A DNA stretch of 64,000 bases, from positions 4,603,295 through 4,667,294 of the forward strand of contig ML679961.1 in NCBI GenBank assembly GCA_007922225.1. The letters are read 5' to 3'. This stretch comes from Emydura subglobosa. Its lineage: Eukaryota; Chordata; Testudines; Chelidae. This document shows positions 43,986 through 56,086 of this stretch, piece by piece; positions within the stretch are counted from its first letter, which is position 1, and each line of letters begins with the position of its first letter. The translations under genes and the position numbers were made by a program. The notes beneath the pieces were generated by a model, which was not told the DNA's origin, ran no database searches, and was given only the letters and a program-made list of their open reading frames with translations.

Positions 43986-44354
43986 CTTTTTAGTGCTTGA
44001 CTTTGCAACCTTAATAGTTCTTTGGATAGATTTTTCTTTTTTCTTTTGTTTTGATGTAATATATATTTATATTGCAGGAACAAGTCCTCAAAGTTCTGTT
44101 AGCCAAAGAAGACCATACACTCCCTCAGCAGCACTGCACTTCTTGCAATGTCTAACAAGACATAGGGCTTGACTCACAGCCCATTCTGTCAATAAAGGTG
44201 AAGACCTAGCACTCGTGACCTTAAGATCTCACTAAGAAATCTAATTATTTTAATTCCTCTTTTTCTTAGTGGTTTAGTGTTTTGTTTTGATTATTTTATT
44301 TTGTTTTATATTTGTGATGTCCAACATGCATGTGTGCCTTCATGTGGATAATAT

Positions 44355-44425
44355 GATTAGGCTTGAAAGGATTAGATTTTTATTGGTAAATATCAATAAG
44401 CATCAATGTCATTGTACCGACGAAC
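44355..44425 (+). repeat. Repeat copy B, left part (before CR1 insertion)
   Basis: AGGCTTGAAAGGATTAGATT and TTATTGGTAAATATCAATAA match copy A at about 18137-18175. Interrupted by the CR1 at 44437. Confidence 0.6.
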
Positions 44426-44436
44426 CGACAAAAAGA

Positions 44437-46866
44437 TCAGAATATAAGAATGTCCATACTGGGTCAGACCAAAGGTCCATCTAACCCCGTATCCTGTCTT
44501 CCAACAGTTGCCAGTGTCAGATGCTTCAAAAGGAGTGAACAGAACAGGGCAATTCTGAAGTGATCTATCCCCTGCTGTCCAGTCCTAGCATCTTGCAGTT
44601 AGCAGTTTAGACACATCGAGAATAGGGTTGCATCCCCGATCATCTTGGCTAATAGATATTAATGGACCTATCTTCAACTAACTTATTTAATACTTTTTTT
44701 AAGCCATTTATACTTCTGGCTCGTACACCATCCCCTGGCAATGAGTTCCATAGGCCGACTATGTGTTGTGTTTTGTTTGTTTTAAACCTGTTGCCTATGA
44801 GTTTCATTGGGTGACCCCTGGTTCTTGTGTTATGTGAAGGGGTAAACAACTTTTTCTTATTCACTTTCCGCATAGAATTTTTGATTTTAGAGACTTCTAT
44901 CATATACCCCCTCAGTCTTCTCCTTTCCAAGCTGAACAATTACAGTCTTTCTAATCTCTCCCCATAGGAAAGCAATTCCATACCCCTAATCATTTTTGTT
45001 CCTTTTCTCTGTACTTTTTCCAATTCTAATATATCTTTTTTGAGATTGGATGATCAGAATTGCACACAGTTTTCAAGGTGTGGGCGTACCATGGTTTTAT
45101 ATAATGGCATTATGCTATTTTCTGTCTTATCTTTCCCTTTCCTAATGAGTCCTAATATTCTTTTCACTTTTTTGACTGCCGCTGCACATTGAGTGGATGT
45201 TTTCAGAGAACTATCCACAATGACTCCAAGGTCTCTTTCTTGAATGGTAACAGTTAATTTAGACACCATCATTTTGTTTAGATAGTTGAGATGTTTTCTA
45301 ATGTGCATTGCTTTGCATTTATCAACACTGAATTTCATCTTCCATTTTGTTCTCAGACATTTTGTTCACAGCTTTCTAAGATCTGTTTAACTCTCCGCAG
45401 TTTGCTTTGGACTTAACTATCTTGATTAATTTTGTATTGTCTGCAAACTTTGCCACCTCATTGTTCACCCCTTTTTTCCAGTTCATTTATGACTGTTAAA
45501 CAGCACAGGTCCCAGTACTGATCTTTGGGGGATCCCACTATTTACCTCTCTCCATTGTAAAAACTGACCATTTATTCCTACCTTTTGTTTCCTATATTTT
45601 AACCAGTTTGTGACCCAGGAGTGGAGCCTTCCCTCTTCTCCCATAACTCCTTACTTTGATTAAGAGTCTTTGGAGAGGGACCAGGTCAAAAGCTTTATAT
45701 ATACACTGGATCATACTCATCCACATGTTTATTGACACCTGAAAGAATTCTTATAGATTAGTGAGCCATCATTTCCCTTTACAAAAGCTGTGTTGACTCT
45801 TTCCCAACATATCATGGTCATCTGTCTGTCTGATAGTTTTGTTCTTTACTATAGTTCCAACCAGGATGCCTGGTACTGAAGTTAAGATTACCGGTAATTG
45901 CCAAGATCACCTCTGGAGCCTTTTAAAAAAAATAGTCATTACATTAGCCATCTACCAGTCATCTGGCACAGAGGCTGATTTATGTGACAGGTTACATACA
46001 CAGTTGTTAGTTCTGCAATTTCATAACTGAGTTCCTTCAGAACTCTCGGGTGAATACCATCTGGTCCTGGTGACTTATTACTGTTTAATTCATCAAGTTG
46101 TTCCAAAACCTCTTCTACTGACACCACAAAACCCCTCAGATTTGTCAGCTTTAAAAAAAAAAAGACTCAAGTGTTGAAATATCCCTCACATCTTCTGCAG
46201 TGAAGACTGATTCTAAAAATTCATTTAGTGTCTCTGTAATTGCCTTGTCTTCCTTCAGTGTTCCTTTATCACTCCAGGGTCCCATTTTTTTTGTCTCTTC
46301 TGCCATTTGCTATTCAAATTATTTTTTGGCCTGCCTAATTATACTTTACACTTGACATGCCAAAGTTCATGTTCCTTTCTATTTTCCTCAGTAGGATTTG
46401 ACTTCCAATTTTTAAAGGAAGTCTTTTTATTTCTATTCCCTCTCTTTACACTGTTGTTCAGCCAGTATGACATTTTTTTCTCACTGTTTTTTTGTTTTGT
46501 TTTTTTATTTGGGAGTATAAATGTAGTTTGAGCTCCTATTATGGGTGTTTTAAAAAAAATGTCCATGCATCTTGCAGGCATTTAATTCTTGTGGCTATTC
46601 CTTTTAATTTCAGTTTAACTAGTCTCATTTTTGTGCAGTTCAGAAAGGGTTTTGAAGCTAATGCTGCTCTACTGGGTTTCTTTGGAATTTCCCCCCCTAC
46701 AAGGATGTTACATTTAATTATATTATGGCAACTATTACTGAGCAGTTCAGCTATATTCACCTCATGGACCAGATCCTTTAACCACTTAGGACTAAATAAA
46801 GAATTGCTTTCCCCTGCGGGTTCCAGGATTAGCTGCTCCAAGACGCAGTCATTAATGTTGTGTAGA
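44437..46866 (-). mobile_element. CR1 LINE, 2.4 kb, EN-RT-3' UTR
   Basis: Minus-strand CR1 with a complete 3' end at about 44437 (AGAATATAAGAATGTCCATA, CTGGGTCAGACCAAAGGTCC) and 5' truncation within the endonuclease at about 46866. It inserted into repeat copy B, whose parts flank it. It is a different CR1 subfamily from the 4.9-kb element, one whose ORF2 ends in ...SINGLKKVLNKLVEDRSINIY. Decayed; see next entry. Confidence 0.88.
44652..46866 (-). pseudogene. CR1 ORF2 (partial endonuclease, RT), decayed
   Basis: In order on the minus strand: endonuclease C-terminal part (CVLEQLILEPAGESNSLFSPKW near 46840-46760; HNIIKCNI), linker (PTEENRKEHELWHVKCK near 46380), RT start (LEQLDELNSNKSPGPDGIHPRVLKEL near 46100, the SPGPDGIxPRVLKEL motif), then a region with many breaks where the active site should be (45450-45550). 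After it come MKFSVDKCKAMHIRKH, VTIQERDLGVIVDSSLKTSTQCAAAVKK and LYKTMVRPHLENCVQF (45054-45338). The C-terminus is at 44652-44939 (HNTRTRGHPMKLIGNRF, GLWNSLPGDGV). Several frameshifts and stops make it non-functional. Confidence 0.87.
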
Positions 46867-47225
46867 ATATATTTCCATCGATGATAATAAACATTCACAA
46901 ATAGGCAAATTAAGAGAAATGCAACTTGAGAACTTATTAGAGTTTGATTCAAGGCTCTTTACTTTGTATATTTTGACATGTGATGTTGATAATTTTTGTT
47001 TTAAGGGTTAGAAAGCTTTATCTTACTGAATCTAAGTGTCTACTGTCATTAAATAATTATTGCCTGACCTCCCATAATTTCCTGCAACTGTGAAAACGTA
47101 AATTGATAAACATGGAAGAAATGACTAAAACCCATACATTTTCAGAACTATGAAAATTTAAATAGATAAAAATGGAAAAAAAATAAAATAAACCTCTATA
47201 TTATCCATTGAATTCTGCCAAGCCT
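46867..47225 (+). repeat. Repeat copy B, right part (after CR1 insertion)
   Basis: Continues the similarity to copy A: ATTTCCATCGATGATAATAA, CACAAATAGGCAAATTAAGA, AACTTGAGAACTTATTAGAG, GACATGTGATGTTGATAATT, CCTCCCATAATTTCCTGCAA, ending near ATCCATTGAATTCTGCCAAG, where copy A has ATCCATCAACA... and ATCCTGCCAAG. Confidence 0.6.
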
Positions 47226-47964
47226 AAATATGGTCTTTATATTAACCACAAGAACTCTGCTGCATGAGGCCAAAAATGATTCCCAAGAGAGTATCAGAGA
47301 GAAAGAAAGGCATTGTCCCAACTGCAAATACCTTGGAGTGCATGAGCCGTTCTAATCCAAAATGGGATGAGGTCCAATCCAAAACGTATAAGTGACAGGA
47401 AATGGCAGTGGTCATGGAAATACTGTCTGATCTTGCAGAGAATTAAATACTAGCACTCAGTCAGTTTAGGTTTTCAGGGCCCAGGGAATGCTCAATAATC
47501 TGTGGCAGCCTTCAAAAGAATCAGAAGATTCCTTGAGAAAATAGCAAACCTGTCATTCACTCCGACAGAGATGTTGCACACCTAGCGACTGACATGTAGG
47601 CAGGCTTGACTGACGTGCAAACGCATTTGGCTGCTGCCGGCTTTCCCCCAGGATTTCACCTGCAGATTATCTCCTCGCTGAAGCACTTCATGCAGGCTCT
47701 CTTGGCACAAAGAATATTGGAAGGTGGAACAAATTCCCAGCTAGCAAGAGAAGTGAGCGAAGTGTCTCATTTCAAGAGTAAGCCAGAGCAGTGTGGGAAT
47801 AAGGGAGTACACAGCCACTAGCTTGCTTTGGAGGGAAGTGTACGTAGTGAGATACAGGCAGGCTTACACGTTCAGAGCTAACGGGTGAGTTCAGGCAGCT
47901 TGGTCTTTAGGCACCCAGCTGGTGATATCTGAAAAGAGCCTGATTTTTGGAAAAGAGCCTAGAC
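47226..47964. other. No recognised feature
   Basis: A plus-strand 71-codon frame at 47606-47821 has a clean look (HLAAAGFPPGFHLQII) but no splice-site or homology argument that I can make; not called. Confidence 0.3.
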
Positions 47965-48088
47965 TAGGGTGACCAGATATCCTGATTTTATAGCACCAGT
48001 CCCAATATTCTAGGCTTTTTCTTATATAGGCACCTATTGCCCCTCACCCCCCGTCCAAATTTTTCACACTTGCTATCTGGTCACCCTA
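47965..48088 (+). mobile_element. hAT-like MITE with 8-bp target duplication
   Basis: Begins TAGGGTGACCAGATATCC and ends GCTATCTGGTCACCCTA. Flanks GCCTAGAC (47957-47964) and CTCTAGAC (48089-48096) match at 6 of 8 positions. Same family as 9814, 19574 and 56087. Confidence 0.88.
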
Positions 48089-48096
48089 CTCTAGAC

Positions 48097-49281
48097 AAAA
48101 CAGGCTCCCTTCAAAGGTGTCTCAAGTTCAGCTACCAACAATTGAGGTGCACACAACTTAAGCCTAGATTATTTTTCTGTCTGTGAGGCTTGGTCTTCCC
48201 AAACCAGAGAGACTTCACTCTGCCTTTATTCTCCGTGGGCTACATCTTTACTGCGGAGCCTGTGGAGTCTGGCCGGAGCTCTCTTATGGAGTGTTACTCC
48301 AATTCTCCCCCAAGCCCGCTAGGAAGGGCTGCAGAATGGCTCTGTATCCACAACTAACCATGCCCTTGGCCCTGGAGGCAGACTCAGTGACTCTTCTGTC
48401 CTCACTTTGCTGTGGGGTCAGAGAGATAGCCCCCTGCACACACACACACCAGCCCTGTGTAATCACCAGGGAGCTAACAGCCTACAAAATGGAGCTGTCA
48501 GCTAGGAATGCCAGGGGCCTGTGGGGGCTTCTCAGCCAGTCCAGAAGGGGTATGGAGCACAAATTCCAACCCTAGGACCCTCAGTCCCTCTAACCATTCC
48601 ACAACTGAGTGCATAGTGAGCTGCTCGGGGGTGTTACTACAGTCCCAGGCCTGTATGAACAACTCCAGTGCTCATAAGGGGGATACAGAAGAACAGTATT
48701 TGCAGATGGACCAGAGCTCATGGAGCTTCAAGGGGACCTGAGCACATTGATTCTGAAGAGCATCTCAGAGGCCCCTTCCACCGAGTCTGTCCAGCCTCAG
48801 GATCAGAGGTCCCACCTGTTGAGAATGACGGGCCACCCTTCTCTTTACATCAGTGTAAAACATGGTCTCCCTTTGGTTTCCCACCCACCACAACTTGCCT
48901 TTTGTCTAGTTTCATGTGAAATAACGTGGCTCATATGGTCATGGCTTTAAGATGAAGAAATGGCCAGCTAGGTAGGACTAAAAAGTGCGGTGTGCCAACA
49001 CAAACCAAACAACTGTTAAAACACAGTACGTTTCTGTAGAAAAAAAATGGTGCTGAATTTACAGATTGGTCCATAAAGATGCCTGACTTGCTTAATTGAT
49101 CAACTCTGGGAGTCAGGTTTTGAAACCATGCAGGACATATCCAAAGATGTCTGAGTTAGCTAAAATCCCACATTCTGACTCTGCATCTCAATACATTATA
49201 TAGGGACGCAACAGTTTGCAGCACTCTGTGTTTTATGTCTTTGTGCATTCTCGTTGCAAGATCCATGTTAAAAAAAAAGTG
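48097..49281. other. No recognised gene
   Basis: A 130-codon plus-strand frame (48183-48575) and an overlapping 83-codon frame near 48700 lack any domain. A CA run lies at 48437-48450. Not called as genes. Confidence 0.3.
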
Positions 49282-49338
49282 CTTTTCTTTTCTTTTCTTT
49301 TCTTTTCTTTTCTTTTCTTTTCTTTTCTTTTCTTTTCT
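49282..49338. repeat. (CTTTT)n microsatellite, about 11 units
   Basis: Uninterrupted CTTTT pentamer array. The A run just before it (49268-49278) and the pyrimidine run may reflect slippage. The lysine-rich open frame on the minus strand here is an artefact of the repeat. Confidence 0.95.
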
Positions 49339-51337
49339 CCAGATGATTGGAATAAACCCATCTTCCCCAAAACATCTTCAATATGATAGGTTGTTAAAAT
49401 CATTATTGATGATTTAGCTTTTTCCCAATAATTTAAATGCATGTGCTCCAGGTTGTATTTTACCAGCTGTTCTATGGAACATTTCCAACAACAGAAAAGA
49501 TGCATCTTATGAGGTTCTTTCAGTGACCACAGTTTTAATACTGGAGAAGAAAAAAATTCAATTTATCTTGCTCTCATTTATAAATTTCCACTTTGCCAAT
49601 GTTTGCATATTCAGCACCTCTACAGGTCATCAGACTCATATTGCTTTTGACCTTGGCAAATGTCAGAATACTCCTATTATTTTGCCTTACCGATGAAGCC
49701 ATCAGTTTTGACTGCGTTTCCATATATTTTTCAGTGATTTTTTTCTCTCTTGTTCTGGTCACATAAATTACATACATAGTCATAAATGTTTATTACCATG
49801 CTAACAGCAGCCTTTTTTTTTGTAATTCTCTGTATTGGCTAAAATTCTGCCAATCACCGGGGATTAAAAACCAACACCCTGAAATCACTACTTGTAGCCT
49901 ACATTCCAAGGAGAGCAAGTCTGAACATTTCAATGATCTGAATGATGACTGAAGGCTAGACTGAGACTTTATGCTCAGCATTGAGTAAATGGTGGTACCA
50001 GACTACCACATCAGAGTAGCCCTGTGAAGGAATTGTGACTTGGAAAGAAGCAACTCCTCCCTTACTGAACTCTTTCTCTGGAGTAGGGAAGCAAGTTACT
50101 GCAGCCCTTGGATAGATATTACTTCTTGCCTGTGAGCAGAGAGGGTAGAAGTCAAGGATCTGACCACTCACCACCCTTCTCCATCTCCTCTTTGCTCACT
50201 TATTCACAGGAAGACTACACAGAGAAGACAGGCTATAGTCCAAACTCCAGGCAGGCCAATTAAGGGTGTGCAGGATCATGAGTAACTTCCCCTTACTACC
50301 CTACTAGTTTAAGTATTTCACAGGAACAATGTAGTCATAAATATTTAAGGAGAGTATTGCCAAAATCAAATGTTCAAACATCATGAATCCTGCCTGCCCC
50401 GCACCCCCCCAAACCACGAAGCTGACTTAAAAAAAAATCATTAGTTTAAAAATAAGTTTTGAATTCTTTTTCTTTGCCTTCTGGTTTTTGAGATTGTAAG
50501 GCACATTCCGGTCACATTTTGCAGCTTAGCTCTCCGCAAGGGCTAGAAATTTACTTAAAAAAAAATGCGAACTGAGATTCACTAGACAATGGGAAGGCAA
50601 TGGGTCCTTATGAAACATGCCAAATATTGTGTCTCCTGTGATAAAATTGCAAGAGTTGGCCACACTTAGATTGGATTGCTTGCATGGTCAAACTTGTAGT
50701 GTCTGAAAACATTAGCTGTGGACCCCTTTTCCTGAATACTGAATAAGATTTCACACCAATACATGAAGCAGATTTGTAGTCTGACTACATCTGGTGCTCT
50801 TATACCCAGAAGTTTCCATGTGACTATGTCCCACCTTCTCCTAGCATAGCCACAAAGGTGAGATAACAAGAAAAGAGCAATTTACCTAAAGAGAGAATTG
50901 AAAAGAATGATCAAAATACTCTAATGGACCAGGCAAAAAGTCTACAAAGAAAGAGGCTAAGGCACAGCTGAAAGGAGGCAAAATGCAACAAAAATGAAAT
51001 GAAAAGTTAAGATGGGAGGGAAAAGTTTGTCAGTTTAATAAGTGTTAGTGGGATGATTTTGATCAAAAGGAGAGAAAAAAATACACAGGAAAAAAAGCAG
51101 CAAAAGACAAATCTGCCAAATTTGAAAAGTGCAGGCAAGATAGCAGCAACAGTATTAAAACAAGGACTTTTACTGGGAACAAAGATGTGGCAAAATATAA
51201 ACTTTGCTGAAAAATTCTAATTTCTCAGTGAAATAAATGTAATGAGACATTTCTTTGTAATAATAAGGTTGTAATATTTTCATACACGGCTTTAAGTCGT
51301 CCACTGAAAATGTGTAGGTACTCTACAAAATATTATA
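49339..51337. other. No recognised feature
   Basis: About 2 kb of AT-rich DNA where I recognise no transposon or gene. Confidence 0.35.
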
Positions 51338-51415
51338 TTAATATCATGGTGGTACCTAAAAGCCCTAACCGAGATTGCTATCCCCCTCTGCTAGGCACCA
51401 TACAGACTATACTAC
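51338..51415 (-). mobile_element. L2/MIR-like 3' tail scrap
   Basis: ATCATGGTGGTACCTAAAAG, then CCCTCTGCTAGGCACCATAC, the reversed L2-type 3' UTR order. Short and diverged. Confidence 0.45.
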
Positions 51416-53154
51416 TACTCTGAAGCGGACAAAGGCTACAGGCATATCGCTCTCACAAAGCGGTCTTCAGTGAACTTTTCCTTTACTGCCTCTACTCAGC
51501 CTTTTTCAATTCCAGCCTCCCCAGTCACGTTGTGCGTGAAACACCACTTTAAAGTCCTGCAAGTTTGTGATTTGATTTTTCTTATAGCGCTGAACCTCGC
51601 CAAGGGGACATTCTAACAGAGCATTTTCTGGCATTCCAACGATTGAGTCTGGCATTTTGAAGTCCTGTGTTCCTAAGGGCATAAGGAGTAGAAGGCAATT
51701 CGCCTCATAAAAGTTTTTTGTAGGTGAATGTTAACGAAGAGGCTGGGAAAAACTAGCTATGAGATCAAGCCTGAAACTGTAGCCCCAGGTCTGAACTTTG
51801 AACAGCCTGGGAGATATTTGGATCCAAACTTTGGTTTGGTCTACTCTTAACACCATTTGCAAAATTTAAATCTGGATCCATTCTTGGATTTCAGTCACTC
51901 CTAAAGTTGGGGGATCTTTGGTTTTGCTTTGGGCCCAATTCTAGAACCAAAGCAAAGATACAGGCAAACTGGAGCATCTTCCATATTTTGACATTAAAAG
52001 TTTACATGTAATTTTTATTACGCCTGGGATATCACTGTTAAAGTTGAAGCTCTAAAAGAATTAATTACAAGCCATCACAGAAATATTTAGTGAAAAATAA
52101 ACTACCAACTTTAGAGAGAAGCTTATAGCTAATAACCAATAAGGAAATTAATTCAGAAAACACTGAGCCAAAAAGCCTGGGGAATGTACTAGATTCTATA
52201 ACCTCCATCCAGAATGTTAATCAGTATTGTTCAAAAATAGTGTGGCCTCAGGCTGCTGCTGATTAACGCCTCCACTGCAAACACAAGAAGAAAAATGCTA
52301 AGGCTTTGATAAGATTGGCCTTTAGGATTTGATCTTAATAATATGGCTGTAAATGACAAATACTGATTTCCTTTGTGGCCTCTTTGTTTATTTTTAAAGA
52401 CTCATCTGATTCTTTTTTTTTTTTAAAGAAAGCATTTTTTTTTGGAATTGTAAACCAGCCTTAAATAGCTTTCTAGTCAACTACCAGGATATTTTGCCCT
52501 TTTCCATTTTAAACAGAAAATTAAGAAATATATTTTCCATGTCAAGAGACGTTCCACAAATGTCTGAGCTGTGATCCACCATAAGATCTGCCCCCCCACC
52601 TGTGGCCACGCGTGAGTACACACACACAAACACACACCTCTTAGAAGTCATGACATGCACCAGGCCAGTTAATTAAAATGTTATACACAAATGTGGAAAT
52701 ATCACTGGGAGGGTTTGGTATCTCACTGTTGCAGAGATACAGCAGAGCACTCTCCTGGGTGTTGACATTAATCGATAGTTACTGTGTTAGCAATATTAGC
52801 TTTAGCTGAAAGAGATGGTGATGGTGCCAATCCTCTGGGAGTTTCTGTTTGTGATCCTGAATACAGTTAATGAAACAATGCCATTAACTCCTCAGGTTGC
52901 ATCAGCCAATGAAATGGAGAAGTTTAGTGGGAAAAGCTTACTAAGAAATGAGTTCTCGTTGCTGTTCACTGGGGAAAAAATGGTGTAATTCTCTGGAGAT
53001 GTAACTTCACTGAAATCAGGGAAGTCAAGTCAGCAGAGAGTTTGGACCACAGTCTTTCACATTGATAAGTGGCTCCATTTCTGCTCTAAAGTGAAATTCC
53101 AAGGCCAGTGGGGCAACTGTCTCATCCCTCATATTCATTTGCACTGATCTGCCT
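51416..53154. other. No recognised feature
   Basis: Low in recognisable repeats. 51780-51960 has a GGATC/TTTGG-rich look but no family can be named. T runs at 52412-52423 and 52436-52443, and CA-rich DNA at 52618-52637. Confidence 0.35.
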
Positions 53155-53830
53155 GTAATGGGGTGACGACCCCCCACACACTCACCTTGCAGGCCAGATG
53201 GGCCAATTAACTCATTAGGCAGCTGATTAAGGATGCTCAGCTGGACAGGATAGGTGGGGCCTATAAAGGCCAGGAGCTGAAAGGCGAAGGGGCTGCTGGG
53301 AAAAGGCAGACAGTCCCAGGCGTAGGGGAGAATAGGTAAAGGCTGCAGGCACTCCCTGGAAAGAGAGAGGAGACTTTGGGAACTGGTAGGCCCAGGAAGA
53401 AAGGGGAGCCAGTGGTAGGAAGCTGCCCAGGGGTAGAGCAGTGAGGCCAATGACAGAAGGCCCAGACTGCTGAGCTGAGCGTCCCTGGACTGAAACCCAG
53501 AGAACAGAGTGAGGCAACGAGCAGCCACTGGGTGAGGCAGTGAGCAAGAGGGTTTACTAGGAGTATTGAGGAGCTAAACATCCCCGGAAGGTAGGGGACA
53601 CAGACAGTGACACGGCGGAGGGCCGAGCCACAAAGAGGACGCTACCGTTCCTGAAGCTGTGAGGGGGCTGCAGGTGGACCGCCGAGCCCCGGGGGGGGGG
53701 GGGGGCCCGCCGGGGGGGGGGGGAGATCTGGGGGCGCTGGCCTCAAGCTAACCACCAGAGTACCAGGAGGAGGCACCCGTCCGGTGCTGAGTGGTGCCCG
53801 TTGTGATATTGCCCTTGTAAGAGACATAAC
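53155..53830 (+). repeat. LTR-like block with TATA box and G-tract
   Basis: Begins TGTAATGGGGTGACGAC (53156) and contains GGGGCCTATAAAGGCCAG at about 53257, a strong TATA-like promoter. It ends near CTTGTAAGAGACA (53826). TG/CA ends, promoter and length (about 0.67 kb) suggest a solo LTR on the plus strand. No target duplication is visible, and a G-run pair at 53690-53722 may be error-prone sequence. Overlapping minus-strand frames here (53025-53581) are not called. Confidence 0.45.
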
Positions 53831-53892
53831 TATAAAATACTAATTAAATAAATACTACATTCCTAGAACGAGGGACCTGATTTTCAGATTTC

Positions 53893-54060
53893 ATTTATTA
53901 TTGATATTCTAGTGGTTCCTAGAGGACTGAAGTGTTATCAGGGTCCTATCGTGCTAGGCACTGTACAAACGTATTGTAAGAGACAATCCCTGCTCTGAAA
54001 AAGACTTACAGTCTAAGTAGACAATACAACAAAAAGGAAGGACCATAAACGCCATCTTAT
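53893..54060 (-). mobile_element. L2 3' tail fragment
   Basis: Reverse of the L2 3' UTR: GTGGTTCCTAGAGGACTG, GTCCTATCGTGCTAGGCACT, GTACAAACGTATTG, AATCCCTGCTCTGAAAAAGA, CTTACAGTCTAAGTAGACAA. Confidence 0.6.
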
Positions 54061-54471
54061 CACAGGCAACCATAGATCTACAACTAATGCTCAGCAATTC
54101 TGAAAATCCAGGGTGATGTTCTTTCAACTACGTAGGAGGCATGCAAATATTTTTTTTTTCACTTCACTTTCGTAAAGACCTGGCAAACTATCGGCCTGAT
54201 ACAGTAGGCATTTCACATGCAAAATTCCTATTCCAGTCGGGGTAGTGCAGAGCAGCTACCAAAAACTAGACCTGAAGAAATCAAACGGTGCCCAGTGCTA
54301 CATATTTCAGACTGCACCTTGCCGAATAATTGTAAAACAGGACAATATTTTTCCCCCAAGAAACTCTGTGGTGTTGCCAGTCCCAACTTCAGGTTTCTGC
54401 TGTCAAGACCCCATAGAAATCCTTATATGCACAGATGTATTCGTTTACTTTAAAGCACCCATTTAAGTGCT
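54061..54471. other. No recognised feature
   Basis: Nothing supported. Confidence 0.3.
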
Positions 54472-55145
54472 TGTCACATTCCGAGGTGCAGTCCAAACCA
54501 GCGAGGGATTGTGTCACCACCTGCCCTGTAACCCTGGGGTGTCACAACACTTTGCTGCTGTAGTTCCCAACTTGAGCCGCTCACAAAAAGCCTGCCAGCA
54601 TGCAGGTCACACCTGAGTGTCTGTGTATAGCCACACCAGAGTGTCTCTGACTCCAACAACCTGTCAGCAACACTCCAGTCACTTCCACCAACCATGGTTA
54701 CTGCTTGCAGGGTGACCCTAACACACTCCCAGTCCCAAATTTCCCCCCAAAGATGGGTTCTGCACTGTCCCACCCTCTCCTGGGCAGTTCAGGTATCAAA
54801 GGTCCATTGCCCGTTCTTGGGGTCAATATGCAAGAAAGTTTGCTACTTTAACTGGAGTTACCAAACACTTCCGTTTAAACACAGCACTGATTAGTTTTGA
54901 TTACAAAATAAACCAAGTGTATTTAACTACACACAGAGAGATTTTTAGTGAGTACAAGTACAAGGTATTAAAGTCAGAAATGGTTAGAAGAAATACAAGG
55001 ATAAAACATTTCCGAGTAGCTAAAACGTAACAAGCTAGACTGGGTTCAAGATAAAAACCCTTACCACATGTTCCCAGCAACATGGCTGATCAAATTCTCA
55101 GGCCAAGATCCTTCACAAAGTCAAAGGGCTGTTTCCTTTGTCGTC
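54472..55145 (-). repeat. LTR-like repeat
   Basis: A turtle repeat as I remember it, reading on the minus strand and ending with GGTGGTGACACAATCCCTCG, CTGGTTTGGACTGCACCTCG and GAATGTGAC at 54472-54482. The GTGAC-type end is common in turtle LTRs. On the minus strand TTTATTTTGTAATCAAAAC lies near 54900. The class is unresolved, and the 5' limit is set where a different CpG-rich sequence begins. Confidence 0.4.
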
Positions 55146-55154
55146 TTAGGTGAG

Positions 55155-55410
55155 AGTGAGACCCTGTCTACACTTACCTCTGAGATTCGGTGGCAGTCGA
55201 CGGGAGTTACGCAAGCCACGCAAAAAACTTGTGTAACTCCTGTCGATTTTCTGTGCTTCTCTTCTGCGCGCCGTCTTCACTGCACTGCACCAACGGGAAC
55301 CGCATTCCCGTCGACGCAGCGCTGCGCCACTTGCGAAGGTGGTCTTAGTACGTCAATCCAGAGAAATCGATCTGACGGCGGTGACTTTGTCGCCATCTGT
55401 GTAGCTGTAG
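55155..55410 (+). repeat. CpG-rich DNA-transposon-like repeat
   Basis: Starts GAGACCCTGTCTACACTTAC and is rich in CpG and in GTCGACGG/CCGTCGAC words (55197-55204, 55308-55313, 55370-55376), with several short inverted pairs. The GTCTACACT-type end and these words match a turtle non-autonomous DNA element that I remember. The right end is not defined. The strand is nominal. Confidence 0.4.
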
Positions 55411-56086
55411 CCAGAGAGTGAGCCTGGGGTGTTTTTGCCCCTCACTTTTATCCTACAATCACCATTTTCCTGGGTGTTACCCATAGATAAAGCTCATTCC
55501 AGCGGGGAGGATGGAGACCTGGAGTCTCGTGGTGAAAGAGGTTCCATGCTGTTGTTTGCTAAAATGCAGATCGAGCTGCTCCTGATCCCCCTTTGTTGCC
55601 AAAGCATGGCCACCTGACAGATGACGACCAGCCGACTTTGACGACACCTGTCTAGAGGTATCAGCTTGTCTGTTGTCTCTGAGAAACCGGTTTGCCTCCT
55701 CCTCAGACTGATCTGGTGAAGACACTGTAGTCATAATTTCAGCTTATGTTCATAACTCTCAATACGCATTTTGTCCATTCATTCCACAAGAATATTGATG
55801 ATCCGTGTTATTAGCTTCTCAGTGATGCCTCACCAGGCATCCTTTGTGCAAAGATAATTACTATAGTGTGTGGGCTGTGAGTACAGGGTTGTTTTCGGTC
55901 TCACTCTGCCATTAAGGCACAGCACTCAATAGAAGGTGGTGCAATGGTAAGAAAGCTCCTGGGAGCAATGTTTCTCATGCAGAAGTACAGGCAATGCAGA
56001 CTGCTACACAACCTGTTTGATGAGGCACAGTATGCTCTGGCCACACTACCCAGAGTTAGAATGATGGGAAATTACTTGTCCCTATC
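55411..56086. other. No recognised feature
   Basis: Nothing supported. Confidence 0.3.

Noticed and set aside
43385..47225. Recent segmental duplication
   Set aside because: Similarity to 18 and 32 kb is too diverged and too short for a recent duplication. An interspersed repeat is the simpler reading.
47606..47821. Candidate host exon with HLAAAGFPPGFHLQII
   Set aside because: Pyrimidine-AG upstream sequences are present (for example near 47651), but without a matching protein or conserved donor I cannot support an exon.
48183..48575. 130-codon plus-strand frame
   Set aside because: No recognisable motif and no support from splice sites or neighbours.
49233..49505. Lysine-rich 90-codon minus-strand frame
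   Set aside because: Its KRKEKK run is the translated (CTTTT)n microsatellite.
53025..53581. 167- and 106-codon minus-strand frames rich in Leu, Ser and Pro
   Set aside because: They overlap a plus-strand LTR-like block with a TATA box and are antisense to it. Leucine/proline richness follows from GC-rich sequence.
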